A DNA stretch of 64,000 bases, taken from an uncultured Lachnospiraceae bacterium (GTDB lineage: Bacteria; Bacillota; Clostridia; Lachnospirales; Lachnospiraceae). The notes beneath the pieces are model-generated. The model made no database searches. It was not told the origin of the DNA and saw nothing but the letters and a program-made list of their open reading frames with translations. Position numbers and translations under genes: made by a program. Position 1 is the first letter of the stretch. The number at the start of each line of letters is the position of its first letter. Where the stretch lies: the NCBI GenBank assembly GCA_945868435.1, contig CAMBLG010000001.1, positions 124,001 through 188,000 of the forward strand. The letters run 5' to 3'. Shown piece by piece: positions 43,471 through 53,161 of the stretch.

Positions 43471-44622
43471 ATGAGTAAAGGAGCTTTTTTTACAGGGGAA
43501 TACCGCAATGTGTTTGCAGAAGCAGGGTATTCGGAAACAGAAATAGAACAAAGAAAAAATGATATTTTTCAGACTCTGTTTTACGGAACGGAGGAAGAAC
43601 GCATTTTTCATCTATCCGGAGCAGATATGGGATATATGGAGGACACCGGGAATCATGATGCCAGAACAGAAGGCATGTCCTATGGCATGATGATGTGCGT
43701 TCAGATGGATAAAAAAGAGGAGTTTGACAGGCTGTGGAAATGGACAAAAACCTATATGTATATGGATGAGGGCGATAATCAGGGGTATTTTGCCTGGTCG
43801 TGTCAGACGGACGGTACCAAAAACGCTTACGGACCGGCACCGGATGGAGAAGAATTTTTTGCCATGGCACTCATTTTTGCATCTCACCGGTGGGGAGATG
43901 GCGAGGGGATCTTTGCATATAGCAAGGAGGCAAAGGATTTATTACATGTCATGATCCATAAGGGCGAAAATAAAACACCGGGAAGAGCAATGTTTGATCC
44001 GAATCTGAAACTGATCCGGTTTATTACAGATGTGGATTTCTCAGATCCCTCGTACCATTTACCGCATTTCTATGAACTGTTTGGTCGTTATGCATACGAA
44101 GAGGATCGGGACTTTTTCCTGGAAGCGGCAAAGGAAAGCCGGGAATATTTGAAAAAGGCCTGCCATCCGGTAACGGGACTCTGTGCGGAATATGCGGAAT
44201 ATGATGGCACTCCATATACGGAAGGAAGGGAAATCTGGGGCGGACGGCATGACTGGTATTTTAGTGATGCCTATCGGACCATTGCCAATATTGGTCTGGA
44301 TTATGAATGGTTTGGCGTGGATGAATGGGAGCGTGAAGAGGCAGAAAAGCTGCAGAGATTTTTCTGTGAGACATTGAAGGAAGACGAGACCGACAGAATC
44401 TATGAGGTGGATGGAACCATACTGGAGGAAAAAGCGCTGCATCCGGTCGCAATCATTGCAAGCAATGCTCAGGCCAGTCTTGCAGGAAGCGGTGACAATG
44501 CGCTTTCCTGTGTGAAAAAATTCTGGGATACGCCACTTCGTACCGGGGATAGAAGATATTACGATAACTGCCTTTACTTTTTTGCATTTCTTGCATTAAG
44601 TGGAAATTACCGGATTTATTAA
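43471..44622 (+). CDS. Family 8 reducing-end xylose-releasing exo-oligoxylanase (Rex type)
   Basis: A 383-residue cytosolic GH8 enzyme that trims xylose from the reducing end of xylo-oligosaccharides. The proposed acid Glu67 lies in RTEGMSYGMMM, with Asp125 in AYGPAPDGEEFF and a third Asp at 261 or 266 in RHDWYFSDAYR. Spacing agrees with the characterised Bacillus halodurans Rex (Glu70, Asp128, Asp263). There is no signal peptide. It starts 17 bases after the GH3 stop and acts with it: GH3 from the non-reducing end, Rex from the reducing end. Confidence 0.92.
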   Translation: MSKGAFFTGEYRNVFAEAGYSETEIEQRKNDIFQTLFYGTEEERIFHLSGADMGYMEDTGNHDARTEGMSYGMMMCVQMDKKEEFDRLWKWTKTYMYMDEGDNQGYFAWSCQTDGTKNAYGPAPDGEEFFAMALIFASHRWGDGEGIFAYSKEAKDLLHVMIHKGENKTPGRAMFDPNLKLIRFITDVDFSDPSYHLPHFYELFGRYAYEEDRDFFLEAAKESREYLKKACHPVTGLCAEYAEYDGTPYTEGREIWGGRHDWYFSDAYRTIANIGLDYEWFGVDEWEREEAEKLQRFFCETLKEDETDRIYEVDGTILEEKALHPVAIIASNAQASLAGSGDNALSCVKKFWDTPLRTGDRRYYDNCLYFFAFLALSGNYRIY

Positions 44623-44636
44623 ACAGGAGATAACGT

Positions 44637-45587
44637 ATGAGTGTGTATTTTCATTTACCGGGGCTGCGCTATAATTTTCCGCTGAATATGCTTTTGGTGG
44701 ATCTGATGGAGAAATCACCGCAGATGTTCCGGGAAGGAGTCAAGATTGCTTCCATGTTCGGAGAATTTCCGACCTCCAGATGGAATGGTGGAAGATTCAG
44801 CGGAGGGGATCAGTGTGATGCGAAGTATATTCGTGGAGTGATTTCTGCAATTAATGAAAAGGGAATTGCTGTCCGCTATACATATACAAATCCTCTGCTC
44901 AATGAATATGATCTGAAGGATGAATATTGTAATTTCTGCATGAAGGCTGCAGACAATGGTATGAATGAAGTCATTGTTGTGTCTGAACTATTGGAACAAT
45001 ATATCAGAGAAACCTATCCCGCATTTCCGATAACCAGTTCTACATGTAAAGAAATAAAGGATATGGATGCGTTAAATTCTGAACTGCAAAAGGACTACAA
45101 GCTGGTTGTTTTGGATTATAATTTAAATAACAGATTTGAGGTGTTGGAAAAGATTGAGAAGAAAGAGTGTTGTGAACTGTTGGTAAATAGTTGCTGTCAG
45201 CCGGGATGTCCGCGGAGAGGAGAGCATTATCGTTTTATAGCAAAACAGGAAACGATTGCTCTGAAAAACAGAAAAATACCGGCAGATAAACAGATACCGA
45301 TGCCGTGCTGGCATTGTGAATATGGAGAAAACACCACTCTGTCTGTCATTAAGAATTATTCTACACATATTTCCCCTGAGGCAATCTGGGAAAAATATGT
45401 ACCGATGGGATTTCAGAATTTCAAGATTGAAGGAAGAACTGCCAATCTCTTTTTGCTGATAGATACCTACGTGTACTATTTGGCAAAGCCGGAATACAGA
45501 GATGAAGTCCGCTTTCTTTTGACAACAAATCTGCAGGCTCATAAAGTCATTGTAGTAAATAAACCCAAAAGAGGTGTGTGGCCCTAA
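44637..45587 (+). CDS. Cys-rich hypothetical protein, peptidase-U32-like
   Basis: I do not recognise this gene firmly. The 316 residues show a barrel-like pattern reminiscent of U32 proteins: DNGMNEVIVVSELLEQYI, FPITSSTCKEI, then NNRFEVLEKI and LLVNSCCQPGCPRRGEHY. About eleven Cys occur, in DQC, YCNFC, STC, ECC, SCCQPGC and PCWHC. U32 relatives such as UbiU/UbiV hold a 4Fe-4S cluster through four Cys, and the SCCQPGC group is in a similar place, so an iron-sulfur protein is a reasonable inference. No signal peptide. It is the last gene before a terminator in the GH3-GH8 operon; its tie to xylan is unknown. Confidence 0.6.
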   Translation: MSVYFHLPGLRYNFPLNMLLVDLMEKSPQMFREGVKIASMFGEFPTSRWNGGRFSGGDQCDAKYIRGVISAINEKGIAVRYTYTNPLLNEYDLKDEYCNFCMKAADNGMNEVIVVSELLEQYIRETYPAFPITSSTCKEIKDMDALNSELQKDYKLVVLDYNLNNRFEVLEKIEKKECCELLVNSCCQPGCPRRGEHYRFIAKQETIALKNRKIPADKQIPMPCWHCEYGENTTLSVIKNYSTHISPEAIWEKYVPMGFQNFKIEGRTANLFLLIDTYVYYLAKPEYRDEVRFLLTTNLQAHKVIVVNKPKRGVWP

Positions 45588-45596
45588 TCTGCACGT

Positions 45597-45632
45597 AAAA
45601 CCGGTTTCGCAATAAGCGAGGCCGGTTTTTTT
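45597..45632 (+). terminator. Intrinsic terminator ending the first xylan operon
   Basis: AAAACCGGTTTCGC, loop AATAA, GCGAGGCCGGTTTT (two G-T pairs) followed by more T. It separates genes 37173-45587 from the transporter block. Confidence 0.92.
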
Positions 45633-45725
45633 AGCAATAAATGGGAAAGAGAAAGCAATATCTCAATAGGAATCAAAATCAATGTTGGATAGAATAATTT
45701 TATATAGGGACAGGAGGGGGAAAAA

Positions 45726-46826
45726 GTGAACAGAAAAATTCAGGCACTTTTGTTGGTGGGAAGTATTTCCTTTTGCCTGTGTGGGATGGCGGGCTGCAAC
45801 CGTACATCAGAGGATACGGAGGCTCTGATCATCTTAGAACAGGAGCAGAATGAGGAAGAGTCTCAATACACCTTTGCAGCTGTTACGAGGGATGACATTC
45901 AGGTGGTTAAGAAAATAGAATGTGTATATCAGCAGGCGGATGACAGAGAATTATGTTTCGAAGTCAGCGGTAAAAAAATTGAAGCTGTATATGTAGAGGA
46001 AGGGGATAAGGTTCTAAAAGGGCAGGTGGTGGCAGAACTTTCTCTGGGGGATGTGGATGAAAGGCTGGCAGAAGCGCAGTATCAGTTGGAGAGGAACCAG
46101 CTTTTGTTAGAACAGACGAAGGAAGATGCGTCTTTGGCAATCAAGAATATGGAGAACCTCACAGATGTTTCTGCATTGACAAAAGAGGAAAAGCAAAATT
46201 ATGAGGATTCCATTTCAGCATTAAAGCAGAATTATGAATATCAGATGGAAGATTATCAGGATGCCATTGCCGTTTGGAAACAGAAGTTGTCCGATCTTCA
46301 AATGGAAAAAGGCCAGCAGTATCTGTTGGCAGATATGGATGGAACGGTGGCTTATGTGAAAGAGAACCTGGAGGGTACCTATTCAGTTGCTGATGAGTGT
46401 GTGGTTACAATTATGGATGTTACACAGTGTACATTTTGCTCTGAACAGGTAGAGTTCGCAGATTACTTTGTAGAAGATCAACCGGTGGAAATACAGATCA
46501 GTGGGCAATCCGATCCCTGTTTGGTGGTGCCATATAAGAAGGATTCATGGAATGAGATGATGCAGTTTGTCTTTGCAGATGAATCGGAAAATCAGAATAT
46601 GAGTGTTGGGACCCTTGGAAATATCAGCCTGATTGTGGAAGAGAAAAAACAAGTGTTGACATTGCCTGCAAATGCAGTTCATGAAGCAGACGAAAAATCC
46701 TATGTATATGTGGTTGGAGAGAATGATATCTGGGAGACCAAATGGGTTACCATAGGTCTGAAAGGAAAAGAGAAGGTCGAGATTAAAGAGGGACTGTCAG
46801 AAGGGGATATGGTGATACTGAAATGA
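45726..46826 (+). CDS. HlyD-type membrane fusion lipoprotein (adaptor 1)
   Basis: A 366-residue extracytoplasmic adaptor of the MFP family. The signal peptide ends in the lipobox GMAGC (Cys24). A barrel-sandwich/biotinyl-lipoyl half (KIEAVYVEEGDKVLKGQVVA) is followed by a helical hairpin of about 90 residues (about 115-195), the second lipoyl half ADMDGTVAYVKENLEGTY, and a beta-barrel with VLTLPANAVHEADEKSYVYV. GTG 45726 follows AGGAGGGGG. It overlaps adaptor 2 by 4 bases (ATGA). With the FtsX permease and ATPases behind it, it fits a MacAB-like export or envelope machine. Confidence 0.88.
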   Translation: MNRKIQALLLVGSISFCLCGMAGCNRTSEDTEALIILEQEQNEEESQYTFAAVTRDDIQVVKKIECVYQQADDRELCFEVSGKKIEAVYVEEGDKVLKGQVVAELSLGDVDERLAEAQYQLERNQLLLEQTKEDASLAIKNMENLTDVSALTKEEKQNYEDSISALKQNYEYQMEDYQDAIAVWKQKLSDLQMEKGQQYLLADMDGTVAYVKENLEGTYSVADECVVTIMDVTQCTFCSEQVEFADYFVEDQPVEIQISGQSDPCLVVPYKKDSWNEMMQFVFADESENQNMSVGTLGNISLIVEEKKQVLTLPANAVHEADEKSYVYVVGENDIWETKWVTIGLKGKEKVEIKEGLSEGDMVILK

Positions 46827-48799
46827 GGAAAAATAGGCGGCAGATCATAGCCGCATTAATGGCAGTAATCATGGCGGCTTTATCGGGGTGCGGTAATGCG
46901 GCATCGGAGGAGGCATCCGCGTCTATCGAATTGTTAGAGCCGGTAAACGCAGCATCGAATACAGAGCTGGCTGCATATCGCGATTTTTATGATTATAAAG
47001 TAGTTGCGGGAACGGTATATCCTTATGTACAGGAGTATTCTTTTGATCAGGGGGTTGTTCTTACCGCATATGAAAATGCTCCGGGAGAAACGGTGGAGAA
47101 GGGGAGCGTTCTGGTAAAAGCGGATGATACCTCCGTGCAACAGCAGATCGATGCCATGGAAAAAAATATTGAAAAACTTACGCAGTCTTATGAAGATACG
47201 CAGGATTCTTTCGCAACAGGAAATGGGCAGAGTCAAGAAGAATTGGAGCTGGCGAAAAGGCACAGCGAGGAATTATATCAGTTGGATCTCGAATACAATT
47301 CTTCCTGTCTTGAACGCTTAAAGCAGAAACAGGTATCTTACCAGTTGACTTCCGGAATGAGCGGAACGATTGTATCAACAGGAGCCTATATGCCCGGAAC
47401 CTATGTTGAGGCGGGCACACCGCTTGTGGCAGTTGCAGATGATTCGCAGAAATTATTGAAATGTGAGTATATCAATAAAACGGATGTGGCAAAGTGTGAA
47501 GATCTCTATGCATTTATTCAGGGAAAGCGGTATGAGGTTACCTATCAGCCATATGAGCAGGCGGCATACGATAAAATCATTGCAGAGGGAAATGTGGCAT
47601 ATTCTACTTTTGTTATTGATGATCCCGGGAATGAAATCAAACAGGGCGAATTTGCTGTGCTTACACTTGTATACAGCAGAATGAAACAGGTTTTGTCGAT
47701 ACCGAAGAATGCAGTGCATGAAGATGCAACAGGATCCTATGTTTATTGTGTTGTAAATGGAGTCAATGAGTATACGAAGGTAAAGACAGGAGCCAATGAT
47801 GGTACTTATATAGAGGTTACAGAGGGACTTGAGGCAGGAGATCCGGTGTTGATTGCAGATAGCGTGAACGCAGGTGCAGGGACGACGGAAGTAACCAGAG
47901 GAGATTTCACAAGTGCCTTTGAAGGAAAAGGATTTATAGCGTATCCATTGTCTTATTATGTGACGAATCCGATTGAGTACGGAACTGCCTGCTTCACAGA
48001 ATATAAGGTGGATGTATTTCAGAAGGTTCAGGCCGGAGATGTTATTGCCTGTATTCATGTGAAAGCGGATAATGCGGCAATTTTGGAGGAAAAGCTGCAG
48101 CTTCAGAGAGCCCAGGAACGTCTGCAGGATATGATTGATGCTGGAGAAGAGGCAAAGGTCATCTCTAGAAAAAAAGAATATGTGGAAGAACTGAAGGAAT
48201 CCTTGTCCCAAATGCAGGCGGATTCGGAAACAACTGAAATCAGAGCAGGGGAAAGTGGAATTGTTTTCTGGCTGGAAGATTTATCGGGAGAGGATGAAAT
48301 CAGAAATGGTGCACCAATTGCAATGATTGCAAATGGAAGCCAGTGTTTTCTTACTGTGAAAAATGAAAATCAGCAGCTGAATTACGGAAATAAGGTCTCA
48401 ATCGAATACATGGATCAAAACAGAAAAACGCAGCACGCCGAAGGAACCATAGTGACCATTGGAGCGGCAGGACTCTCCTCTGACTTGAAGCGTGAAGAAG
48501 CGTATATCCGTATTCCGGAAGCTGTGGCAGATTATATTCAGGATAGAGTGGCAGAGGAAAATATTGCGGATTTCTTTAAACAGCCGCAATTCAACATCAA
48601 AACGGAAATCAGAACGGTGTCAGATGTACTGCTCGTCCCCAAAAAAGCAGTGACGGTTTTGAATGGAAAAACCTATGTCTATGTGAAGCATGACGATGGA
48701 ACGATAACAACACAGAACTTTATTGCTGGCGGAAGCAACGAAACCGACTATTGGGTATTGGAAGGATTGGAAGAGGGAATGACAATATGCTTGGAATAA
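46823..48799 (+). CDS. Double-length membrane fusion lipoprotein (adaptor 2)
   Basis: A 658-residue lipoprotein (lipobox LSGC, Cys23) that appears to hold two MFP modules in tandem. Module 1 covers about 30-350 and ends LSIPKNAVHEDATGSYVYCV then GLEAGDPVLIA. Module 2 covers about 355-658 and ends LLVPKKAVTVLNGKTYVYV then GLEEGMTICLE. Each has its own coiled hairpin. The repeated PKKAV/PKNAV...TYVYV signature argues for internal duplication. The start overlaps adaptor 1 and the end overlaps the permease gene by 13 bases. Confidence 0.85.
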   Translation: MRKNRRQIIAALMAVIMAALSGCGNAASEEASASIELLEPVNAASNTELAAYRDFYDYKVVAGTVYPYVQEYSFDQGVVLTAYENAPGETVEKGSVLVKADDTSVQQQIDAMEKNIEKLTQSYEDTQDSFATGNGQSQEELELAKRHSEELYQLDLEYNSSCLERLKQKQVSYQLTSGMSGTIVSTGAYMPGTYVEAGTPLVAVADDSQKLLKCEYINKTDVAKCEDLYAFIQGKRYEVTYQPYEQAAYDKIIAEGNVAYSTFVIDDPGNEIKQGEFAVLTLVYSRMKQVLSIPKNAVHEDATGSYVYCVVNGVNEYTKVKTGANDGTYIEVTEGLEAGDPVLIADSVNAGAGTTEVTRGDFTSAFEGKGFIAYPLSYYVTNPIEYGTACFTEYKVDVFQKVQAGDVIACIHVKADNAAILEEKLQLQRAQERLQDMIDAGEEAKVISRKKEYVEELKESLSQMQADSETTEIRAGESGIVFWLEDLSGEDEIRNGAPIAMIANGSQCFLTVKNENQQLNYGNKVSIEYMDQNRKTQHAEGTIVTIGAAGLSSDLKREEAYIRIPEAVADYIQDRVAEENIADFFKQPQFNIKTEIRTVSDVLLVPKKAVTVLNGKTYVYVKHDDGTITTQNFIAGGSNETDYWVLEGLEEGMTICLE

Positions 48800-51600
48800 T
48801 GCTGCAAAAACTATGGCACAAAAAATGGATGGCATTCAGTCTGCTGTTGGGAATCATCTTGCTGATTGCCACAGCTGTCAGTTTTCCTATGTATCGGGAT
48901 GCCGTGTATAACCGAATGCTTCAGGATGAGTTTCAGCAATATCTCTCTGAAAACGCACAATGGCCTACAGAAAACAAAATGCTGATGGTGTCAAAAAAGG
49001 ATGTCGGAGGAAAGGCTATTTCCAAAATGGAAGCATTTACGGAAGGGCTTTTCGAAGAACTTCAGGTTGTTGGAAAAGATAATATCCGCTATTACAGCCT
49101 TGCCAAAGCGGGAGTGCATTCTCTTATGAATCGAAGTGATCTGTCAGAGGTAGAGGTAAGGCTTGGTTATTTGTCGGATCTTTCGGAACATGTGAGTATA
49201 CTCTCGGGAAGTATGTATTCGGAAAATGGGCTTACAGATGCGGGGGAAATCGAAGTCGTCATCAGTGAGGATGCGATGGTTCATCTGAATCTTCTGGTAG
49301 GAGAAACTCTGGAGTACGATGAGTTTAAGACCAGCGATGGAAGCAAGGTACGACTGAAAATTGTCGGGGTATTTCGGGAAAAGGACAGCAATGATTTTTA
49401 CTGGGAGATTTCATCGGATTCTTTCGAGAATGATTGTTTTATGCAGGAGGACCTGTTTCAAACATATTTCACAGGGGAAAATGCAGGCAATTATACGATT
49501 ACCTGCAGTTACGCTTCCCAGTTTGAATACGACAGTATCGATGCGTCTGATGTGGATTCACTTGTTAAAAAGACAGGGTATCTTTTGAACGAGAGCTCGT
49601 ATCGCGGTACGATGTCCAGACCGGCCTATTATGATATTTTGGAAACGTTTCAGGCAAAGCAGAAGCGGATTGATGCAACGTTATTTATCTTGCAGATTCC
49701 GGTATTGATTTTGCTGGGGGCTTTTCTGTTAATGATCTCCGGACAGATGTATGAGATGGAACGGAACGAAATCTCGGTCATCAAGAGCCGAGGCGCATCA
49801 AGAGGGCAGATTTTCCGTTTGTATCTCTATCAGAGTATTTTCCTCGCGGGAATCGGCTGTGCGGCAGGACTGCCGCTTGGAAGCATTTTTTGCAAACTGC
49901 TTGGTTCCGCAGACAATTTTTTGCAGTTTGGTCTGACAAGAAAATTGGATGCAAGATATACCTTAGATGTAATTTTGTATGCGGTGGCAGCATTTATTGC
50001 CTGTGTCCTGATGATTACGCTGCCTGCAATAAGGCACAGTCGGATGACAATTGTGAATTTAAAGCAGCAGAATGCAATAAAAAAGAAATCCTGGTGGGAA
50101 ACATGTTTTCTTGACATTATTTTTCTGGGAGTTTCCGTCTATGGATATTACAACTATCGGAATCATACTGCAGAGCTGACGGAGCGTGTGTTACAGGGAA
50201 AGGCACTGGATCCGTTGCTCTATATCAGTTCCTCCCTCTTCATTCTTGGGGCAGGACTTCTGGTTCTACGCATTGTGCCGCTTCTGGTAAAGGGGATTTT
50301 CTCCCTTGCAAAAAAATGGTGGAGTCCGGCTGGCTATGCATCCTTGATGGAGATTATAAAAAATGGAAGAAAACAGCAGTTTATCATGTTGTTTTTAATA
50401 TTAACTTTGTCCCTAGGGATGTTTCATGCGACAGTAGCAAGAACGATTATGCAGAATGCAAGGGATAATGAAGCCTATCTGGCTGGAGCGGATCTGGTGC
50501 TTCAGGAGGCTTGGTCGACAAATGCATCCTTTGCTTCTCAGACCGGACAGGTGGAAGAAAAACAGTACATTGAGCCGGATTTTGGAAAGTATAACGCACT
50601 GACGGGAGCCGAATCCTTTACCAAAGTCATTGTAGACCGTGATGCCACAATCCAGATTGGAGATGGTTCCTATGATACAGGAACACTAATGGGAATTCAT
50701 ACCAAAGAGTTCGGTGAAAATACCAGTCTTTCTGATTCTTTATTATCAGAGCCCTATCATCAGCTCTTAAATAAGCTGGCTGTAACTCCGGATGGAGTGC
50801 TTGTGTCAAAAAATTTCAGTACAGATTATGGCATGAAGGAAGGCGATGTCATCCTGTTTAAAAATAAAGATCAAAAGGAAGCCAGGGGAACGATTGTCGG
50901 ATTTGTGGATTATTGGCCGGGCTTTTCCACTCGAAGTATTCTTTTGAATGAAGAGGGGAAGATGCGGGAAACAAATAATTTACTTGTTGTTGCAAACTAT
51001 GCATCTCTGGGGCAGAAATTTGGAGTGACCCCATATCAGGTCTGGATTCGTGTAAAGGATGGATATGACACAGACTTCTTCTATGATTGGATTGAGGAAA
51101 ATGATGTCCCGGTAAAATACTATGTGGACCGGAGCAAACAACTTTCCAAGGTTATGGAGGATCCTTTACTGCAGGGAACCAACGGCGTACTTACTATGAG
51201 TTTTCTGGTCACAATCCTTTTGTGTGCCGCAGGTTATCTGATTTACTGGGTGATGTCAATTCGCCAGAGAGAAATGATGTTCGGCGTTTTACGAGCATGT
51301 GGAATGCACAAGGGCGAGATTTTCCGGATGCTGATTATGGAACAGTTTTTTTCGGGTTTTCTGTCGATTGCAGCAGGATTTGGAATTGGAAAGGCGGCGT
51401 CGAATTTATTTACGGAAATGTTTGAGACAGCTTACGCAGCTGCGGATCAGACGCTTCCTATTAAGCTTGTGACAAGTGCCGGTGATTTGGTGCAGCTGTA
51501 TGGAGTGACCGGAATTGTCATGATTGTATGTTTGGTTATCCTGACGGCTATTGTATTTAAAATGAATATTGCAAAGGCATTGAAGTTAGGAGAAGAGTAA
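48787..51600 (+). CDS. Large FtsX/MacB-type ABC transporter permease
   Basis: A 937-residue membrane protein with about eight to ten segments. The first segment (AFSLLLGIILLIATAVSF) is followed by a large extracytoplasmic domain of about 260 residues. FtsX domain 1 follows (PVLILLGAFLLMISGQMYE, then EISVIKSRGASRGQIF), then a second external domain, and FtsX domain 2 near the C terminus with MMFGVLRACGMHKGEIFRML. Members use ATP hydrolysis in the cytosol to do mechanical work outside. ATG 48787 has AGAGGGA 8 bases upstream. It shares base 51600 with the next gene. Confidence 0.9.
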   Translation: MLGIMLQKLWHKKWMAFSLLLGIILLIATAVSFPMYRDAVYNRMLQDEFQQYLSENAQWPTENKMLMVSKKDVGGKAISKMEAFTEGLFEELQVVGKDNIRYYSLAKAGVHSLMNRSDLSEVEVRLGYLSDLSEHVSILSGSMYSENGLTDAGEIEVVISEDAMVHLNLLVGETLEYDEFKTSDGSKVRLKIVGVFREKDSNDFYWEISSDSFENDCFMQEDLFQTYFTGENAGNYTITCSYASQFEYDSIDASDVDSLVKKTGYLLNESSYRGTMSRPAYYDILETFQAKQKRIDATLFILQIPVLILLGAFLLMISGQMYEMERNEISVIKSRGASRGQIFRLYLYQSIFLAGIGCAAGLPLGSIFCKLLGSADNFLQFGLTRKLDARYTLDVILYAVAAFIACVLMITLPAIRHSRMTIVNLKQQNAIKKKSWWETCFLDIIFLGVSVYGYYNYRNHTAELTERVLQGKALDPLLYISSSLFILGAGLLVLRIVPLLVKGIFSLAKKWWSPAGYASLMEIIKNGRKQQFIMLFLILTLSLGMFHATVARTIMQNARDNEAYLAGADLVLQEAWSTNASFASQTGQVEEKQYIEPDFGKYNALTGAESFTKVIVDRDATIQIGDGSYDTGTLMGIHTKEFGENTSLSDSLLSEPYHQLLNKLAVTPDGVLVSKNFSTDYGMKEGDVILFKNKDQKEARGTIVGFVDYWPGFSTRSILLNEEGKMRETNNLLVVANYASLGQKFGVTPYQVWIRVKDGYDTDFFYDWIEENDVPVKYYVDRSKQLSKVMEDPLLQGTNGVLTMSFLVTILLCAAGYLIYWVMSIRQREMMFGVLRACGMHKGEIFRMLIMEQFFSGFLSIAAGFGIGKAASNLFTEMFETAYAAADQTLPIKLVTSAGDLVQLYGVTGIVMIVCLVILTAIVFKMNIAKALKLGEE

Positions 51601-52280
51601 TGAAAAAATTAATTGAGATATCACATGTGAACCGGGTATTTTCCATCGTTGGTGGAGAGTTTCAGGCATTAAAAGATATCAATGCTTCCATAGAGGAAGG
51701 AACGCTTACAATATTGAAGGGGCGTTCTGGATCCGGAAAGACAACACTGATGAATATTGCCAGTGCGCTGGATTTCCCGACCTCCGGAACGGTGTGTATT
51801 GGTGGAAATGATATTACAAAAATGTCGGAAACAGAAAGAGAAAACATGAGAAGAAGGGATTTTGGATTCGTGTTTCAGGCAGTATCTCTGATCCCCACAA
51901 TGAATGCATTTCAAAATGTGGAGTTTTCGCTTCGGATGGCTGGTATTAAAGATAACCGGAAAGAACGAGTGGAAGAGTGCCTAAAGAGGGTAGGTCTGGG
52001 AAGCAGGATGAAGCATATGCCGTCGGAGATGTCCGGTGGTGAACAGCAGCGCGTGGCAATTGCGCGTGCTATTGCACATCATCCGAGAATCCTGTTTGCG
52101 GATGAGCCTACTGCGGAATTGGACAGTTCCATGGCTGCGGAGGTAGTCCGGATGTTTCAGGAGATTACAAGAGAAGAGCATTTAACGATTCTCATGACGA
52201 CACATGATACAGGGCTTATGGATGCCGGAGATATGGTGATTGAACTTCAGAATGGAGAGCAGATATGTCAGACGCAATGA
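51600..52280 (+). CDS. ABC transporter ATP-binding protein (LolD/MacB type)
   Basis: A 226-residue ATPase. Walker A GRSGSGKTTLMNIA is near residue 40, the Q-loop FGFVFQAVSLIPTMNA follows, then the signature MSGGEQQRVAIARAI and Walker B ILFADEPTAELDS, with the switch His in TTHD. This is the pattern of ATPases that pair with FtsX permeases. Its start overlaps the permease stop by one base, and its end overlaps the next ATPase by 16 bases. Together the two ATPases may form a heterodimer. Confidence 0.94.
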   Translation: MKKLIEISHVNRVFSIVGGEFQALKDINASIEEGTLTILKGRSGSGKTTLMNIASALDFPTSGTVCIGGNDITKMSETERENMRRRDFGFVFQAVSLIPTMNAFQNVEFSLRMAGIKDNRKERVEECLKRVGLGSRMKHMPSEMSGGEQQRVAIARAIAHHPRILFADEPTAELDSSMAAEVVRMFQEITREEHLTILMTTHDTGLMDAGDMVIELQNGEQICQTQ

Positions 52281-53161
52281 TACAGGCAGATGGTCTTGTG
52301 AAAATATATAAGACAAAGCAGACAGAAGTACTTGCGCTTCAGGGGCTTGACCTTACGGTGGAAGAAGGGGAACTGACCGCCCTGATTGGTAACAGTGGCA
52401 GCGGTAAATCTACTTTTCTGAACATGATTGGAGGGTTGGATCGCCCAAGTGCAGGAAGTCTTATGGTTTGTGGAAAGAATCTCTTTAAAATGAGTGAGAA
52501 GGAGCTTGTGGCATACAAAAGAGATACCGTTGGTTTTGTATGGCAGAATAATGGAAGGAATCTGCTGCCGTACTTGTCTGTGCTGGAAAACATAATGCTT
52601 CCCATGAACTTGAAAGATACGAAGAAAAAGAAGGAAAAGGCATTAGAACTGTTGGATCGGGTAGGGTTATCATCGAAGAAAAACAGTCGTATGAACATGA
52701 TGTCGGGAGGGGAACAGCAGCGGGTTGCCATTGCTATTGCACTGGCAAATTCACCGAAAATTCTGTTGGCGGATGAGCCCACCGGAAGTGTGGACACAAA
52801 GACGGCTGATATGATTTTTGATATTTTTACAGAACTGAATCGAGAAGGACAGACGATATTGATTGTTACCCATGATGTCGCATTGTCAAAGAAGGTAAAA
52901 CGTGTGGTGGCAATCCGGGATGGCAAAATCAGCAGTGAAAGAATCCTGAAGGAAAAGTATGCAGACCGCTTGAAAGAAATTACAGTGGACTGGAGAAATG
53001 AGGAGACGCAGGAAGAATATGTGATTGTAGACAAGGTGGGACGCGTCCAGATACCGCGTGAGATTCTGGATCATCTGAGTCTTAAGGATAATAAAGTAAA
53101 GCTTGAGTTTCAGGATGGGAAAGTGGTAATCAGCGCACCGGAGGAATTGAAGGGAGAATGA
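52265..53161 (+). CDS. ABC transporter ATPase with C-terminal AbrB-like domain
   Basis: A 298-residue ATPase. Walker A is GNSGSGKSTFLNMI near residue 41, the signature MSGGEQQRVAIAIAL, Walker B LLADEPTGSVDT, and the switch His in VTHD. About 40 residues after the usual end comes VDKVGRVQIPREILDHL, then VKLEFQDGKVVISAPE (about 253-294), which has the form of an AbrB/MazE swapped-hairpin domain. It might serve for dimerisation or for binding DNA. The stop overlaps the start of the GH43 lipoprotein gene (ATGA), linking hydrolase and transporter expression. Confidence 0.9.
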   Translation: MSDAMIQADGLVKIYKTKQTEVLALQGLDLTVEEGELTALIGNSGSGKSTFLNMIGGLDRPSAGSLMVCGKNLFKMSEKELVAYKRDTVGFVWQNNGRNLLPYLSVLENIMLPMNLKDTKKKKEKALELLDRVGLSSKKNSRMNMMSGGEQQRVAIAIALANSPKILLADEPTGSVDTKTADMIFDIFTELNREGQTILIVTHDVALSKKVKRVVAIRDGKISSERILKEKYADRLKEITVDWRNEETQEEYVIVDKVGRVQIPREILDHLSLKDNKVKLEFQDGKVVISAPEELKGE

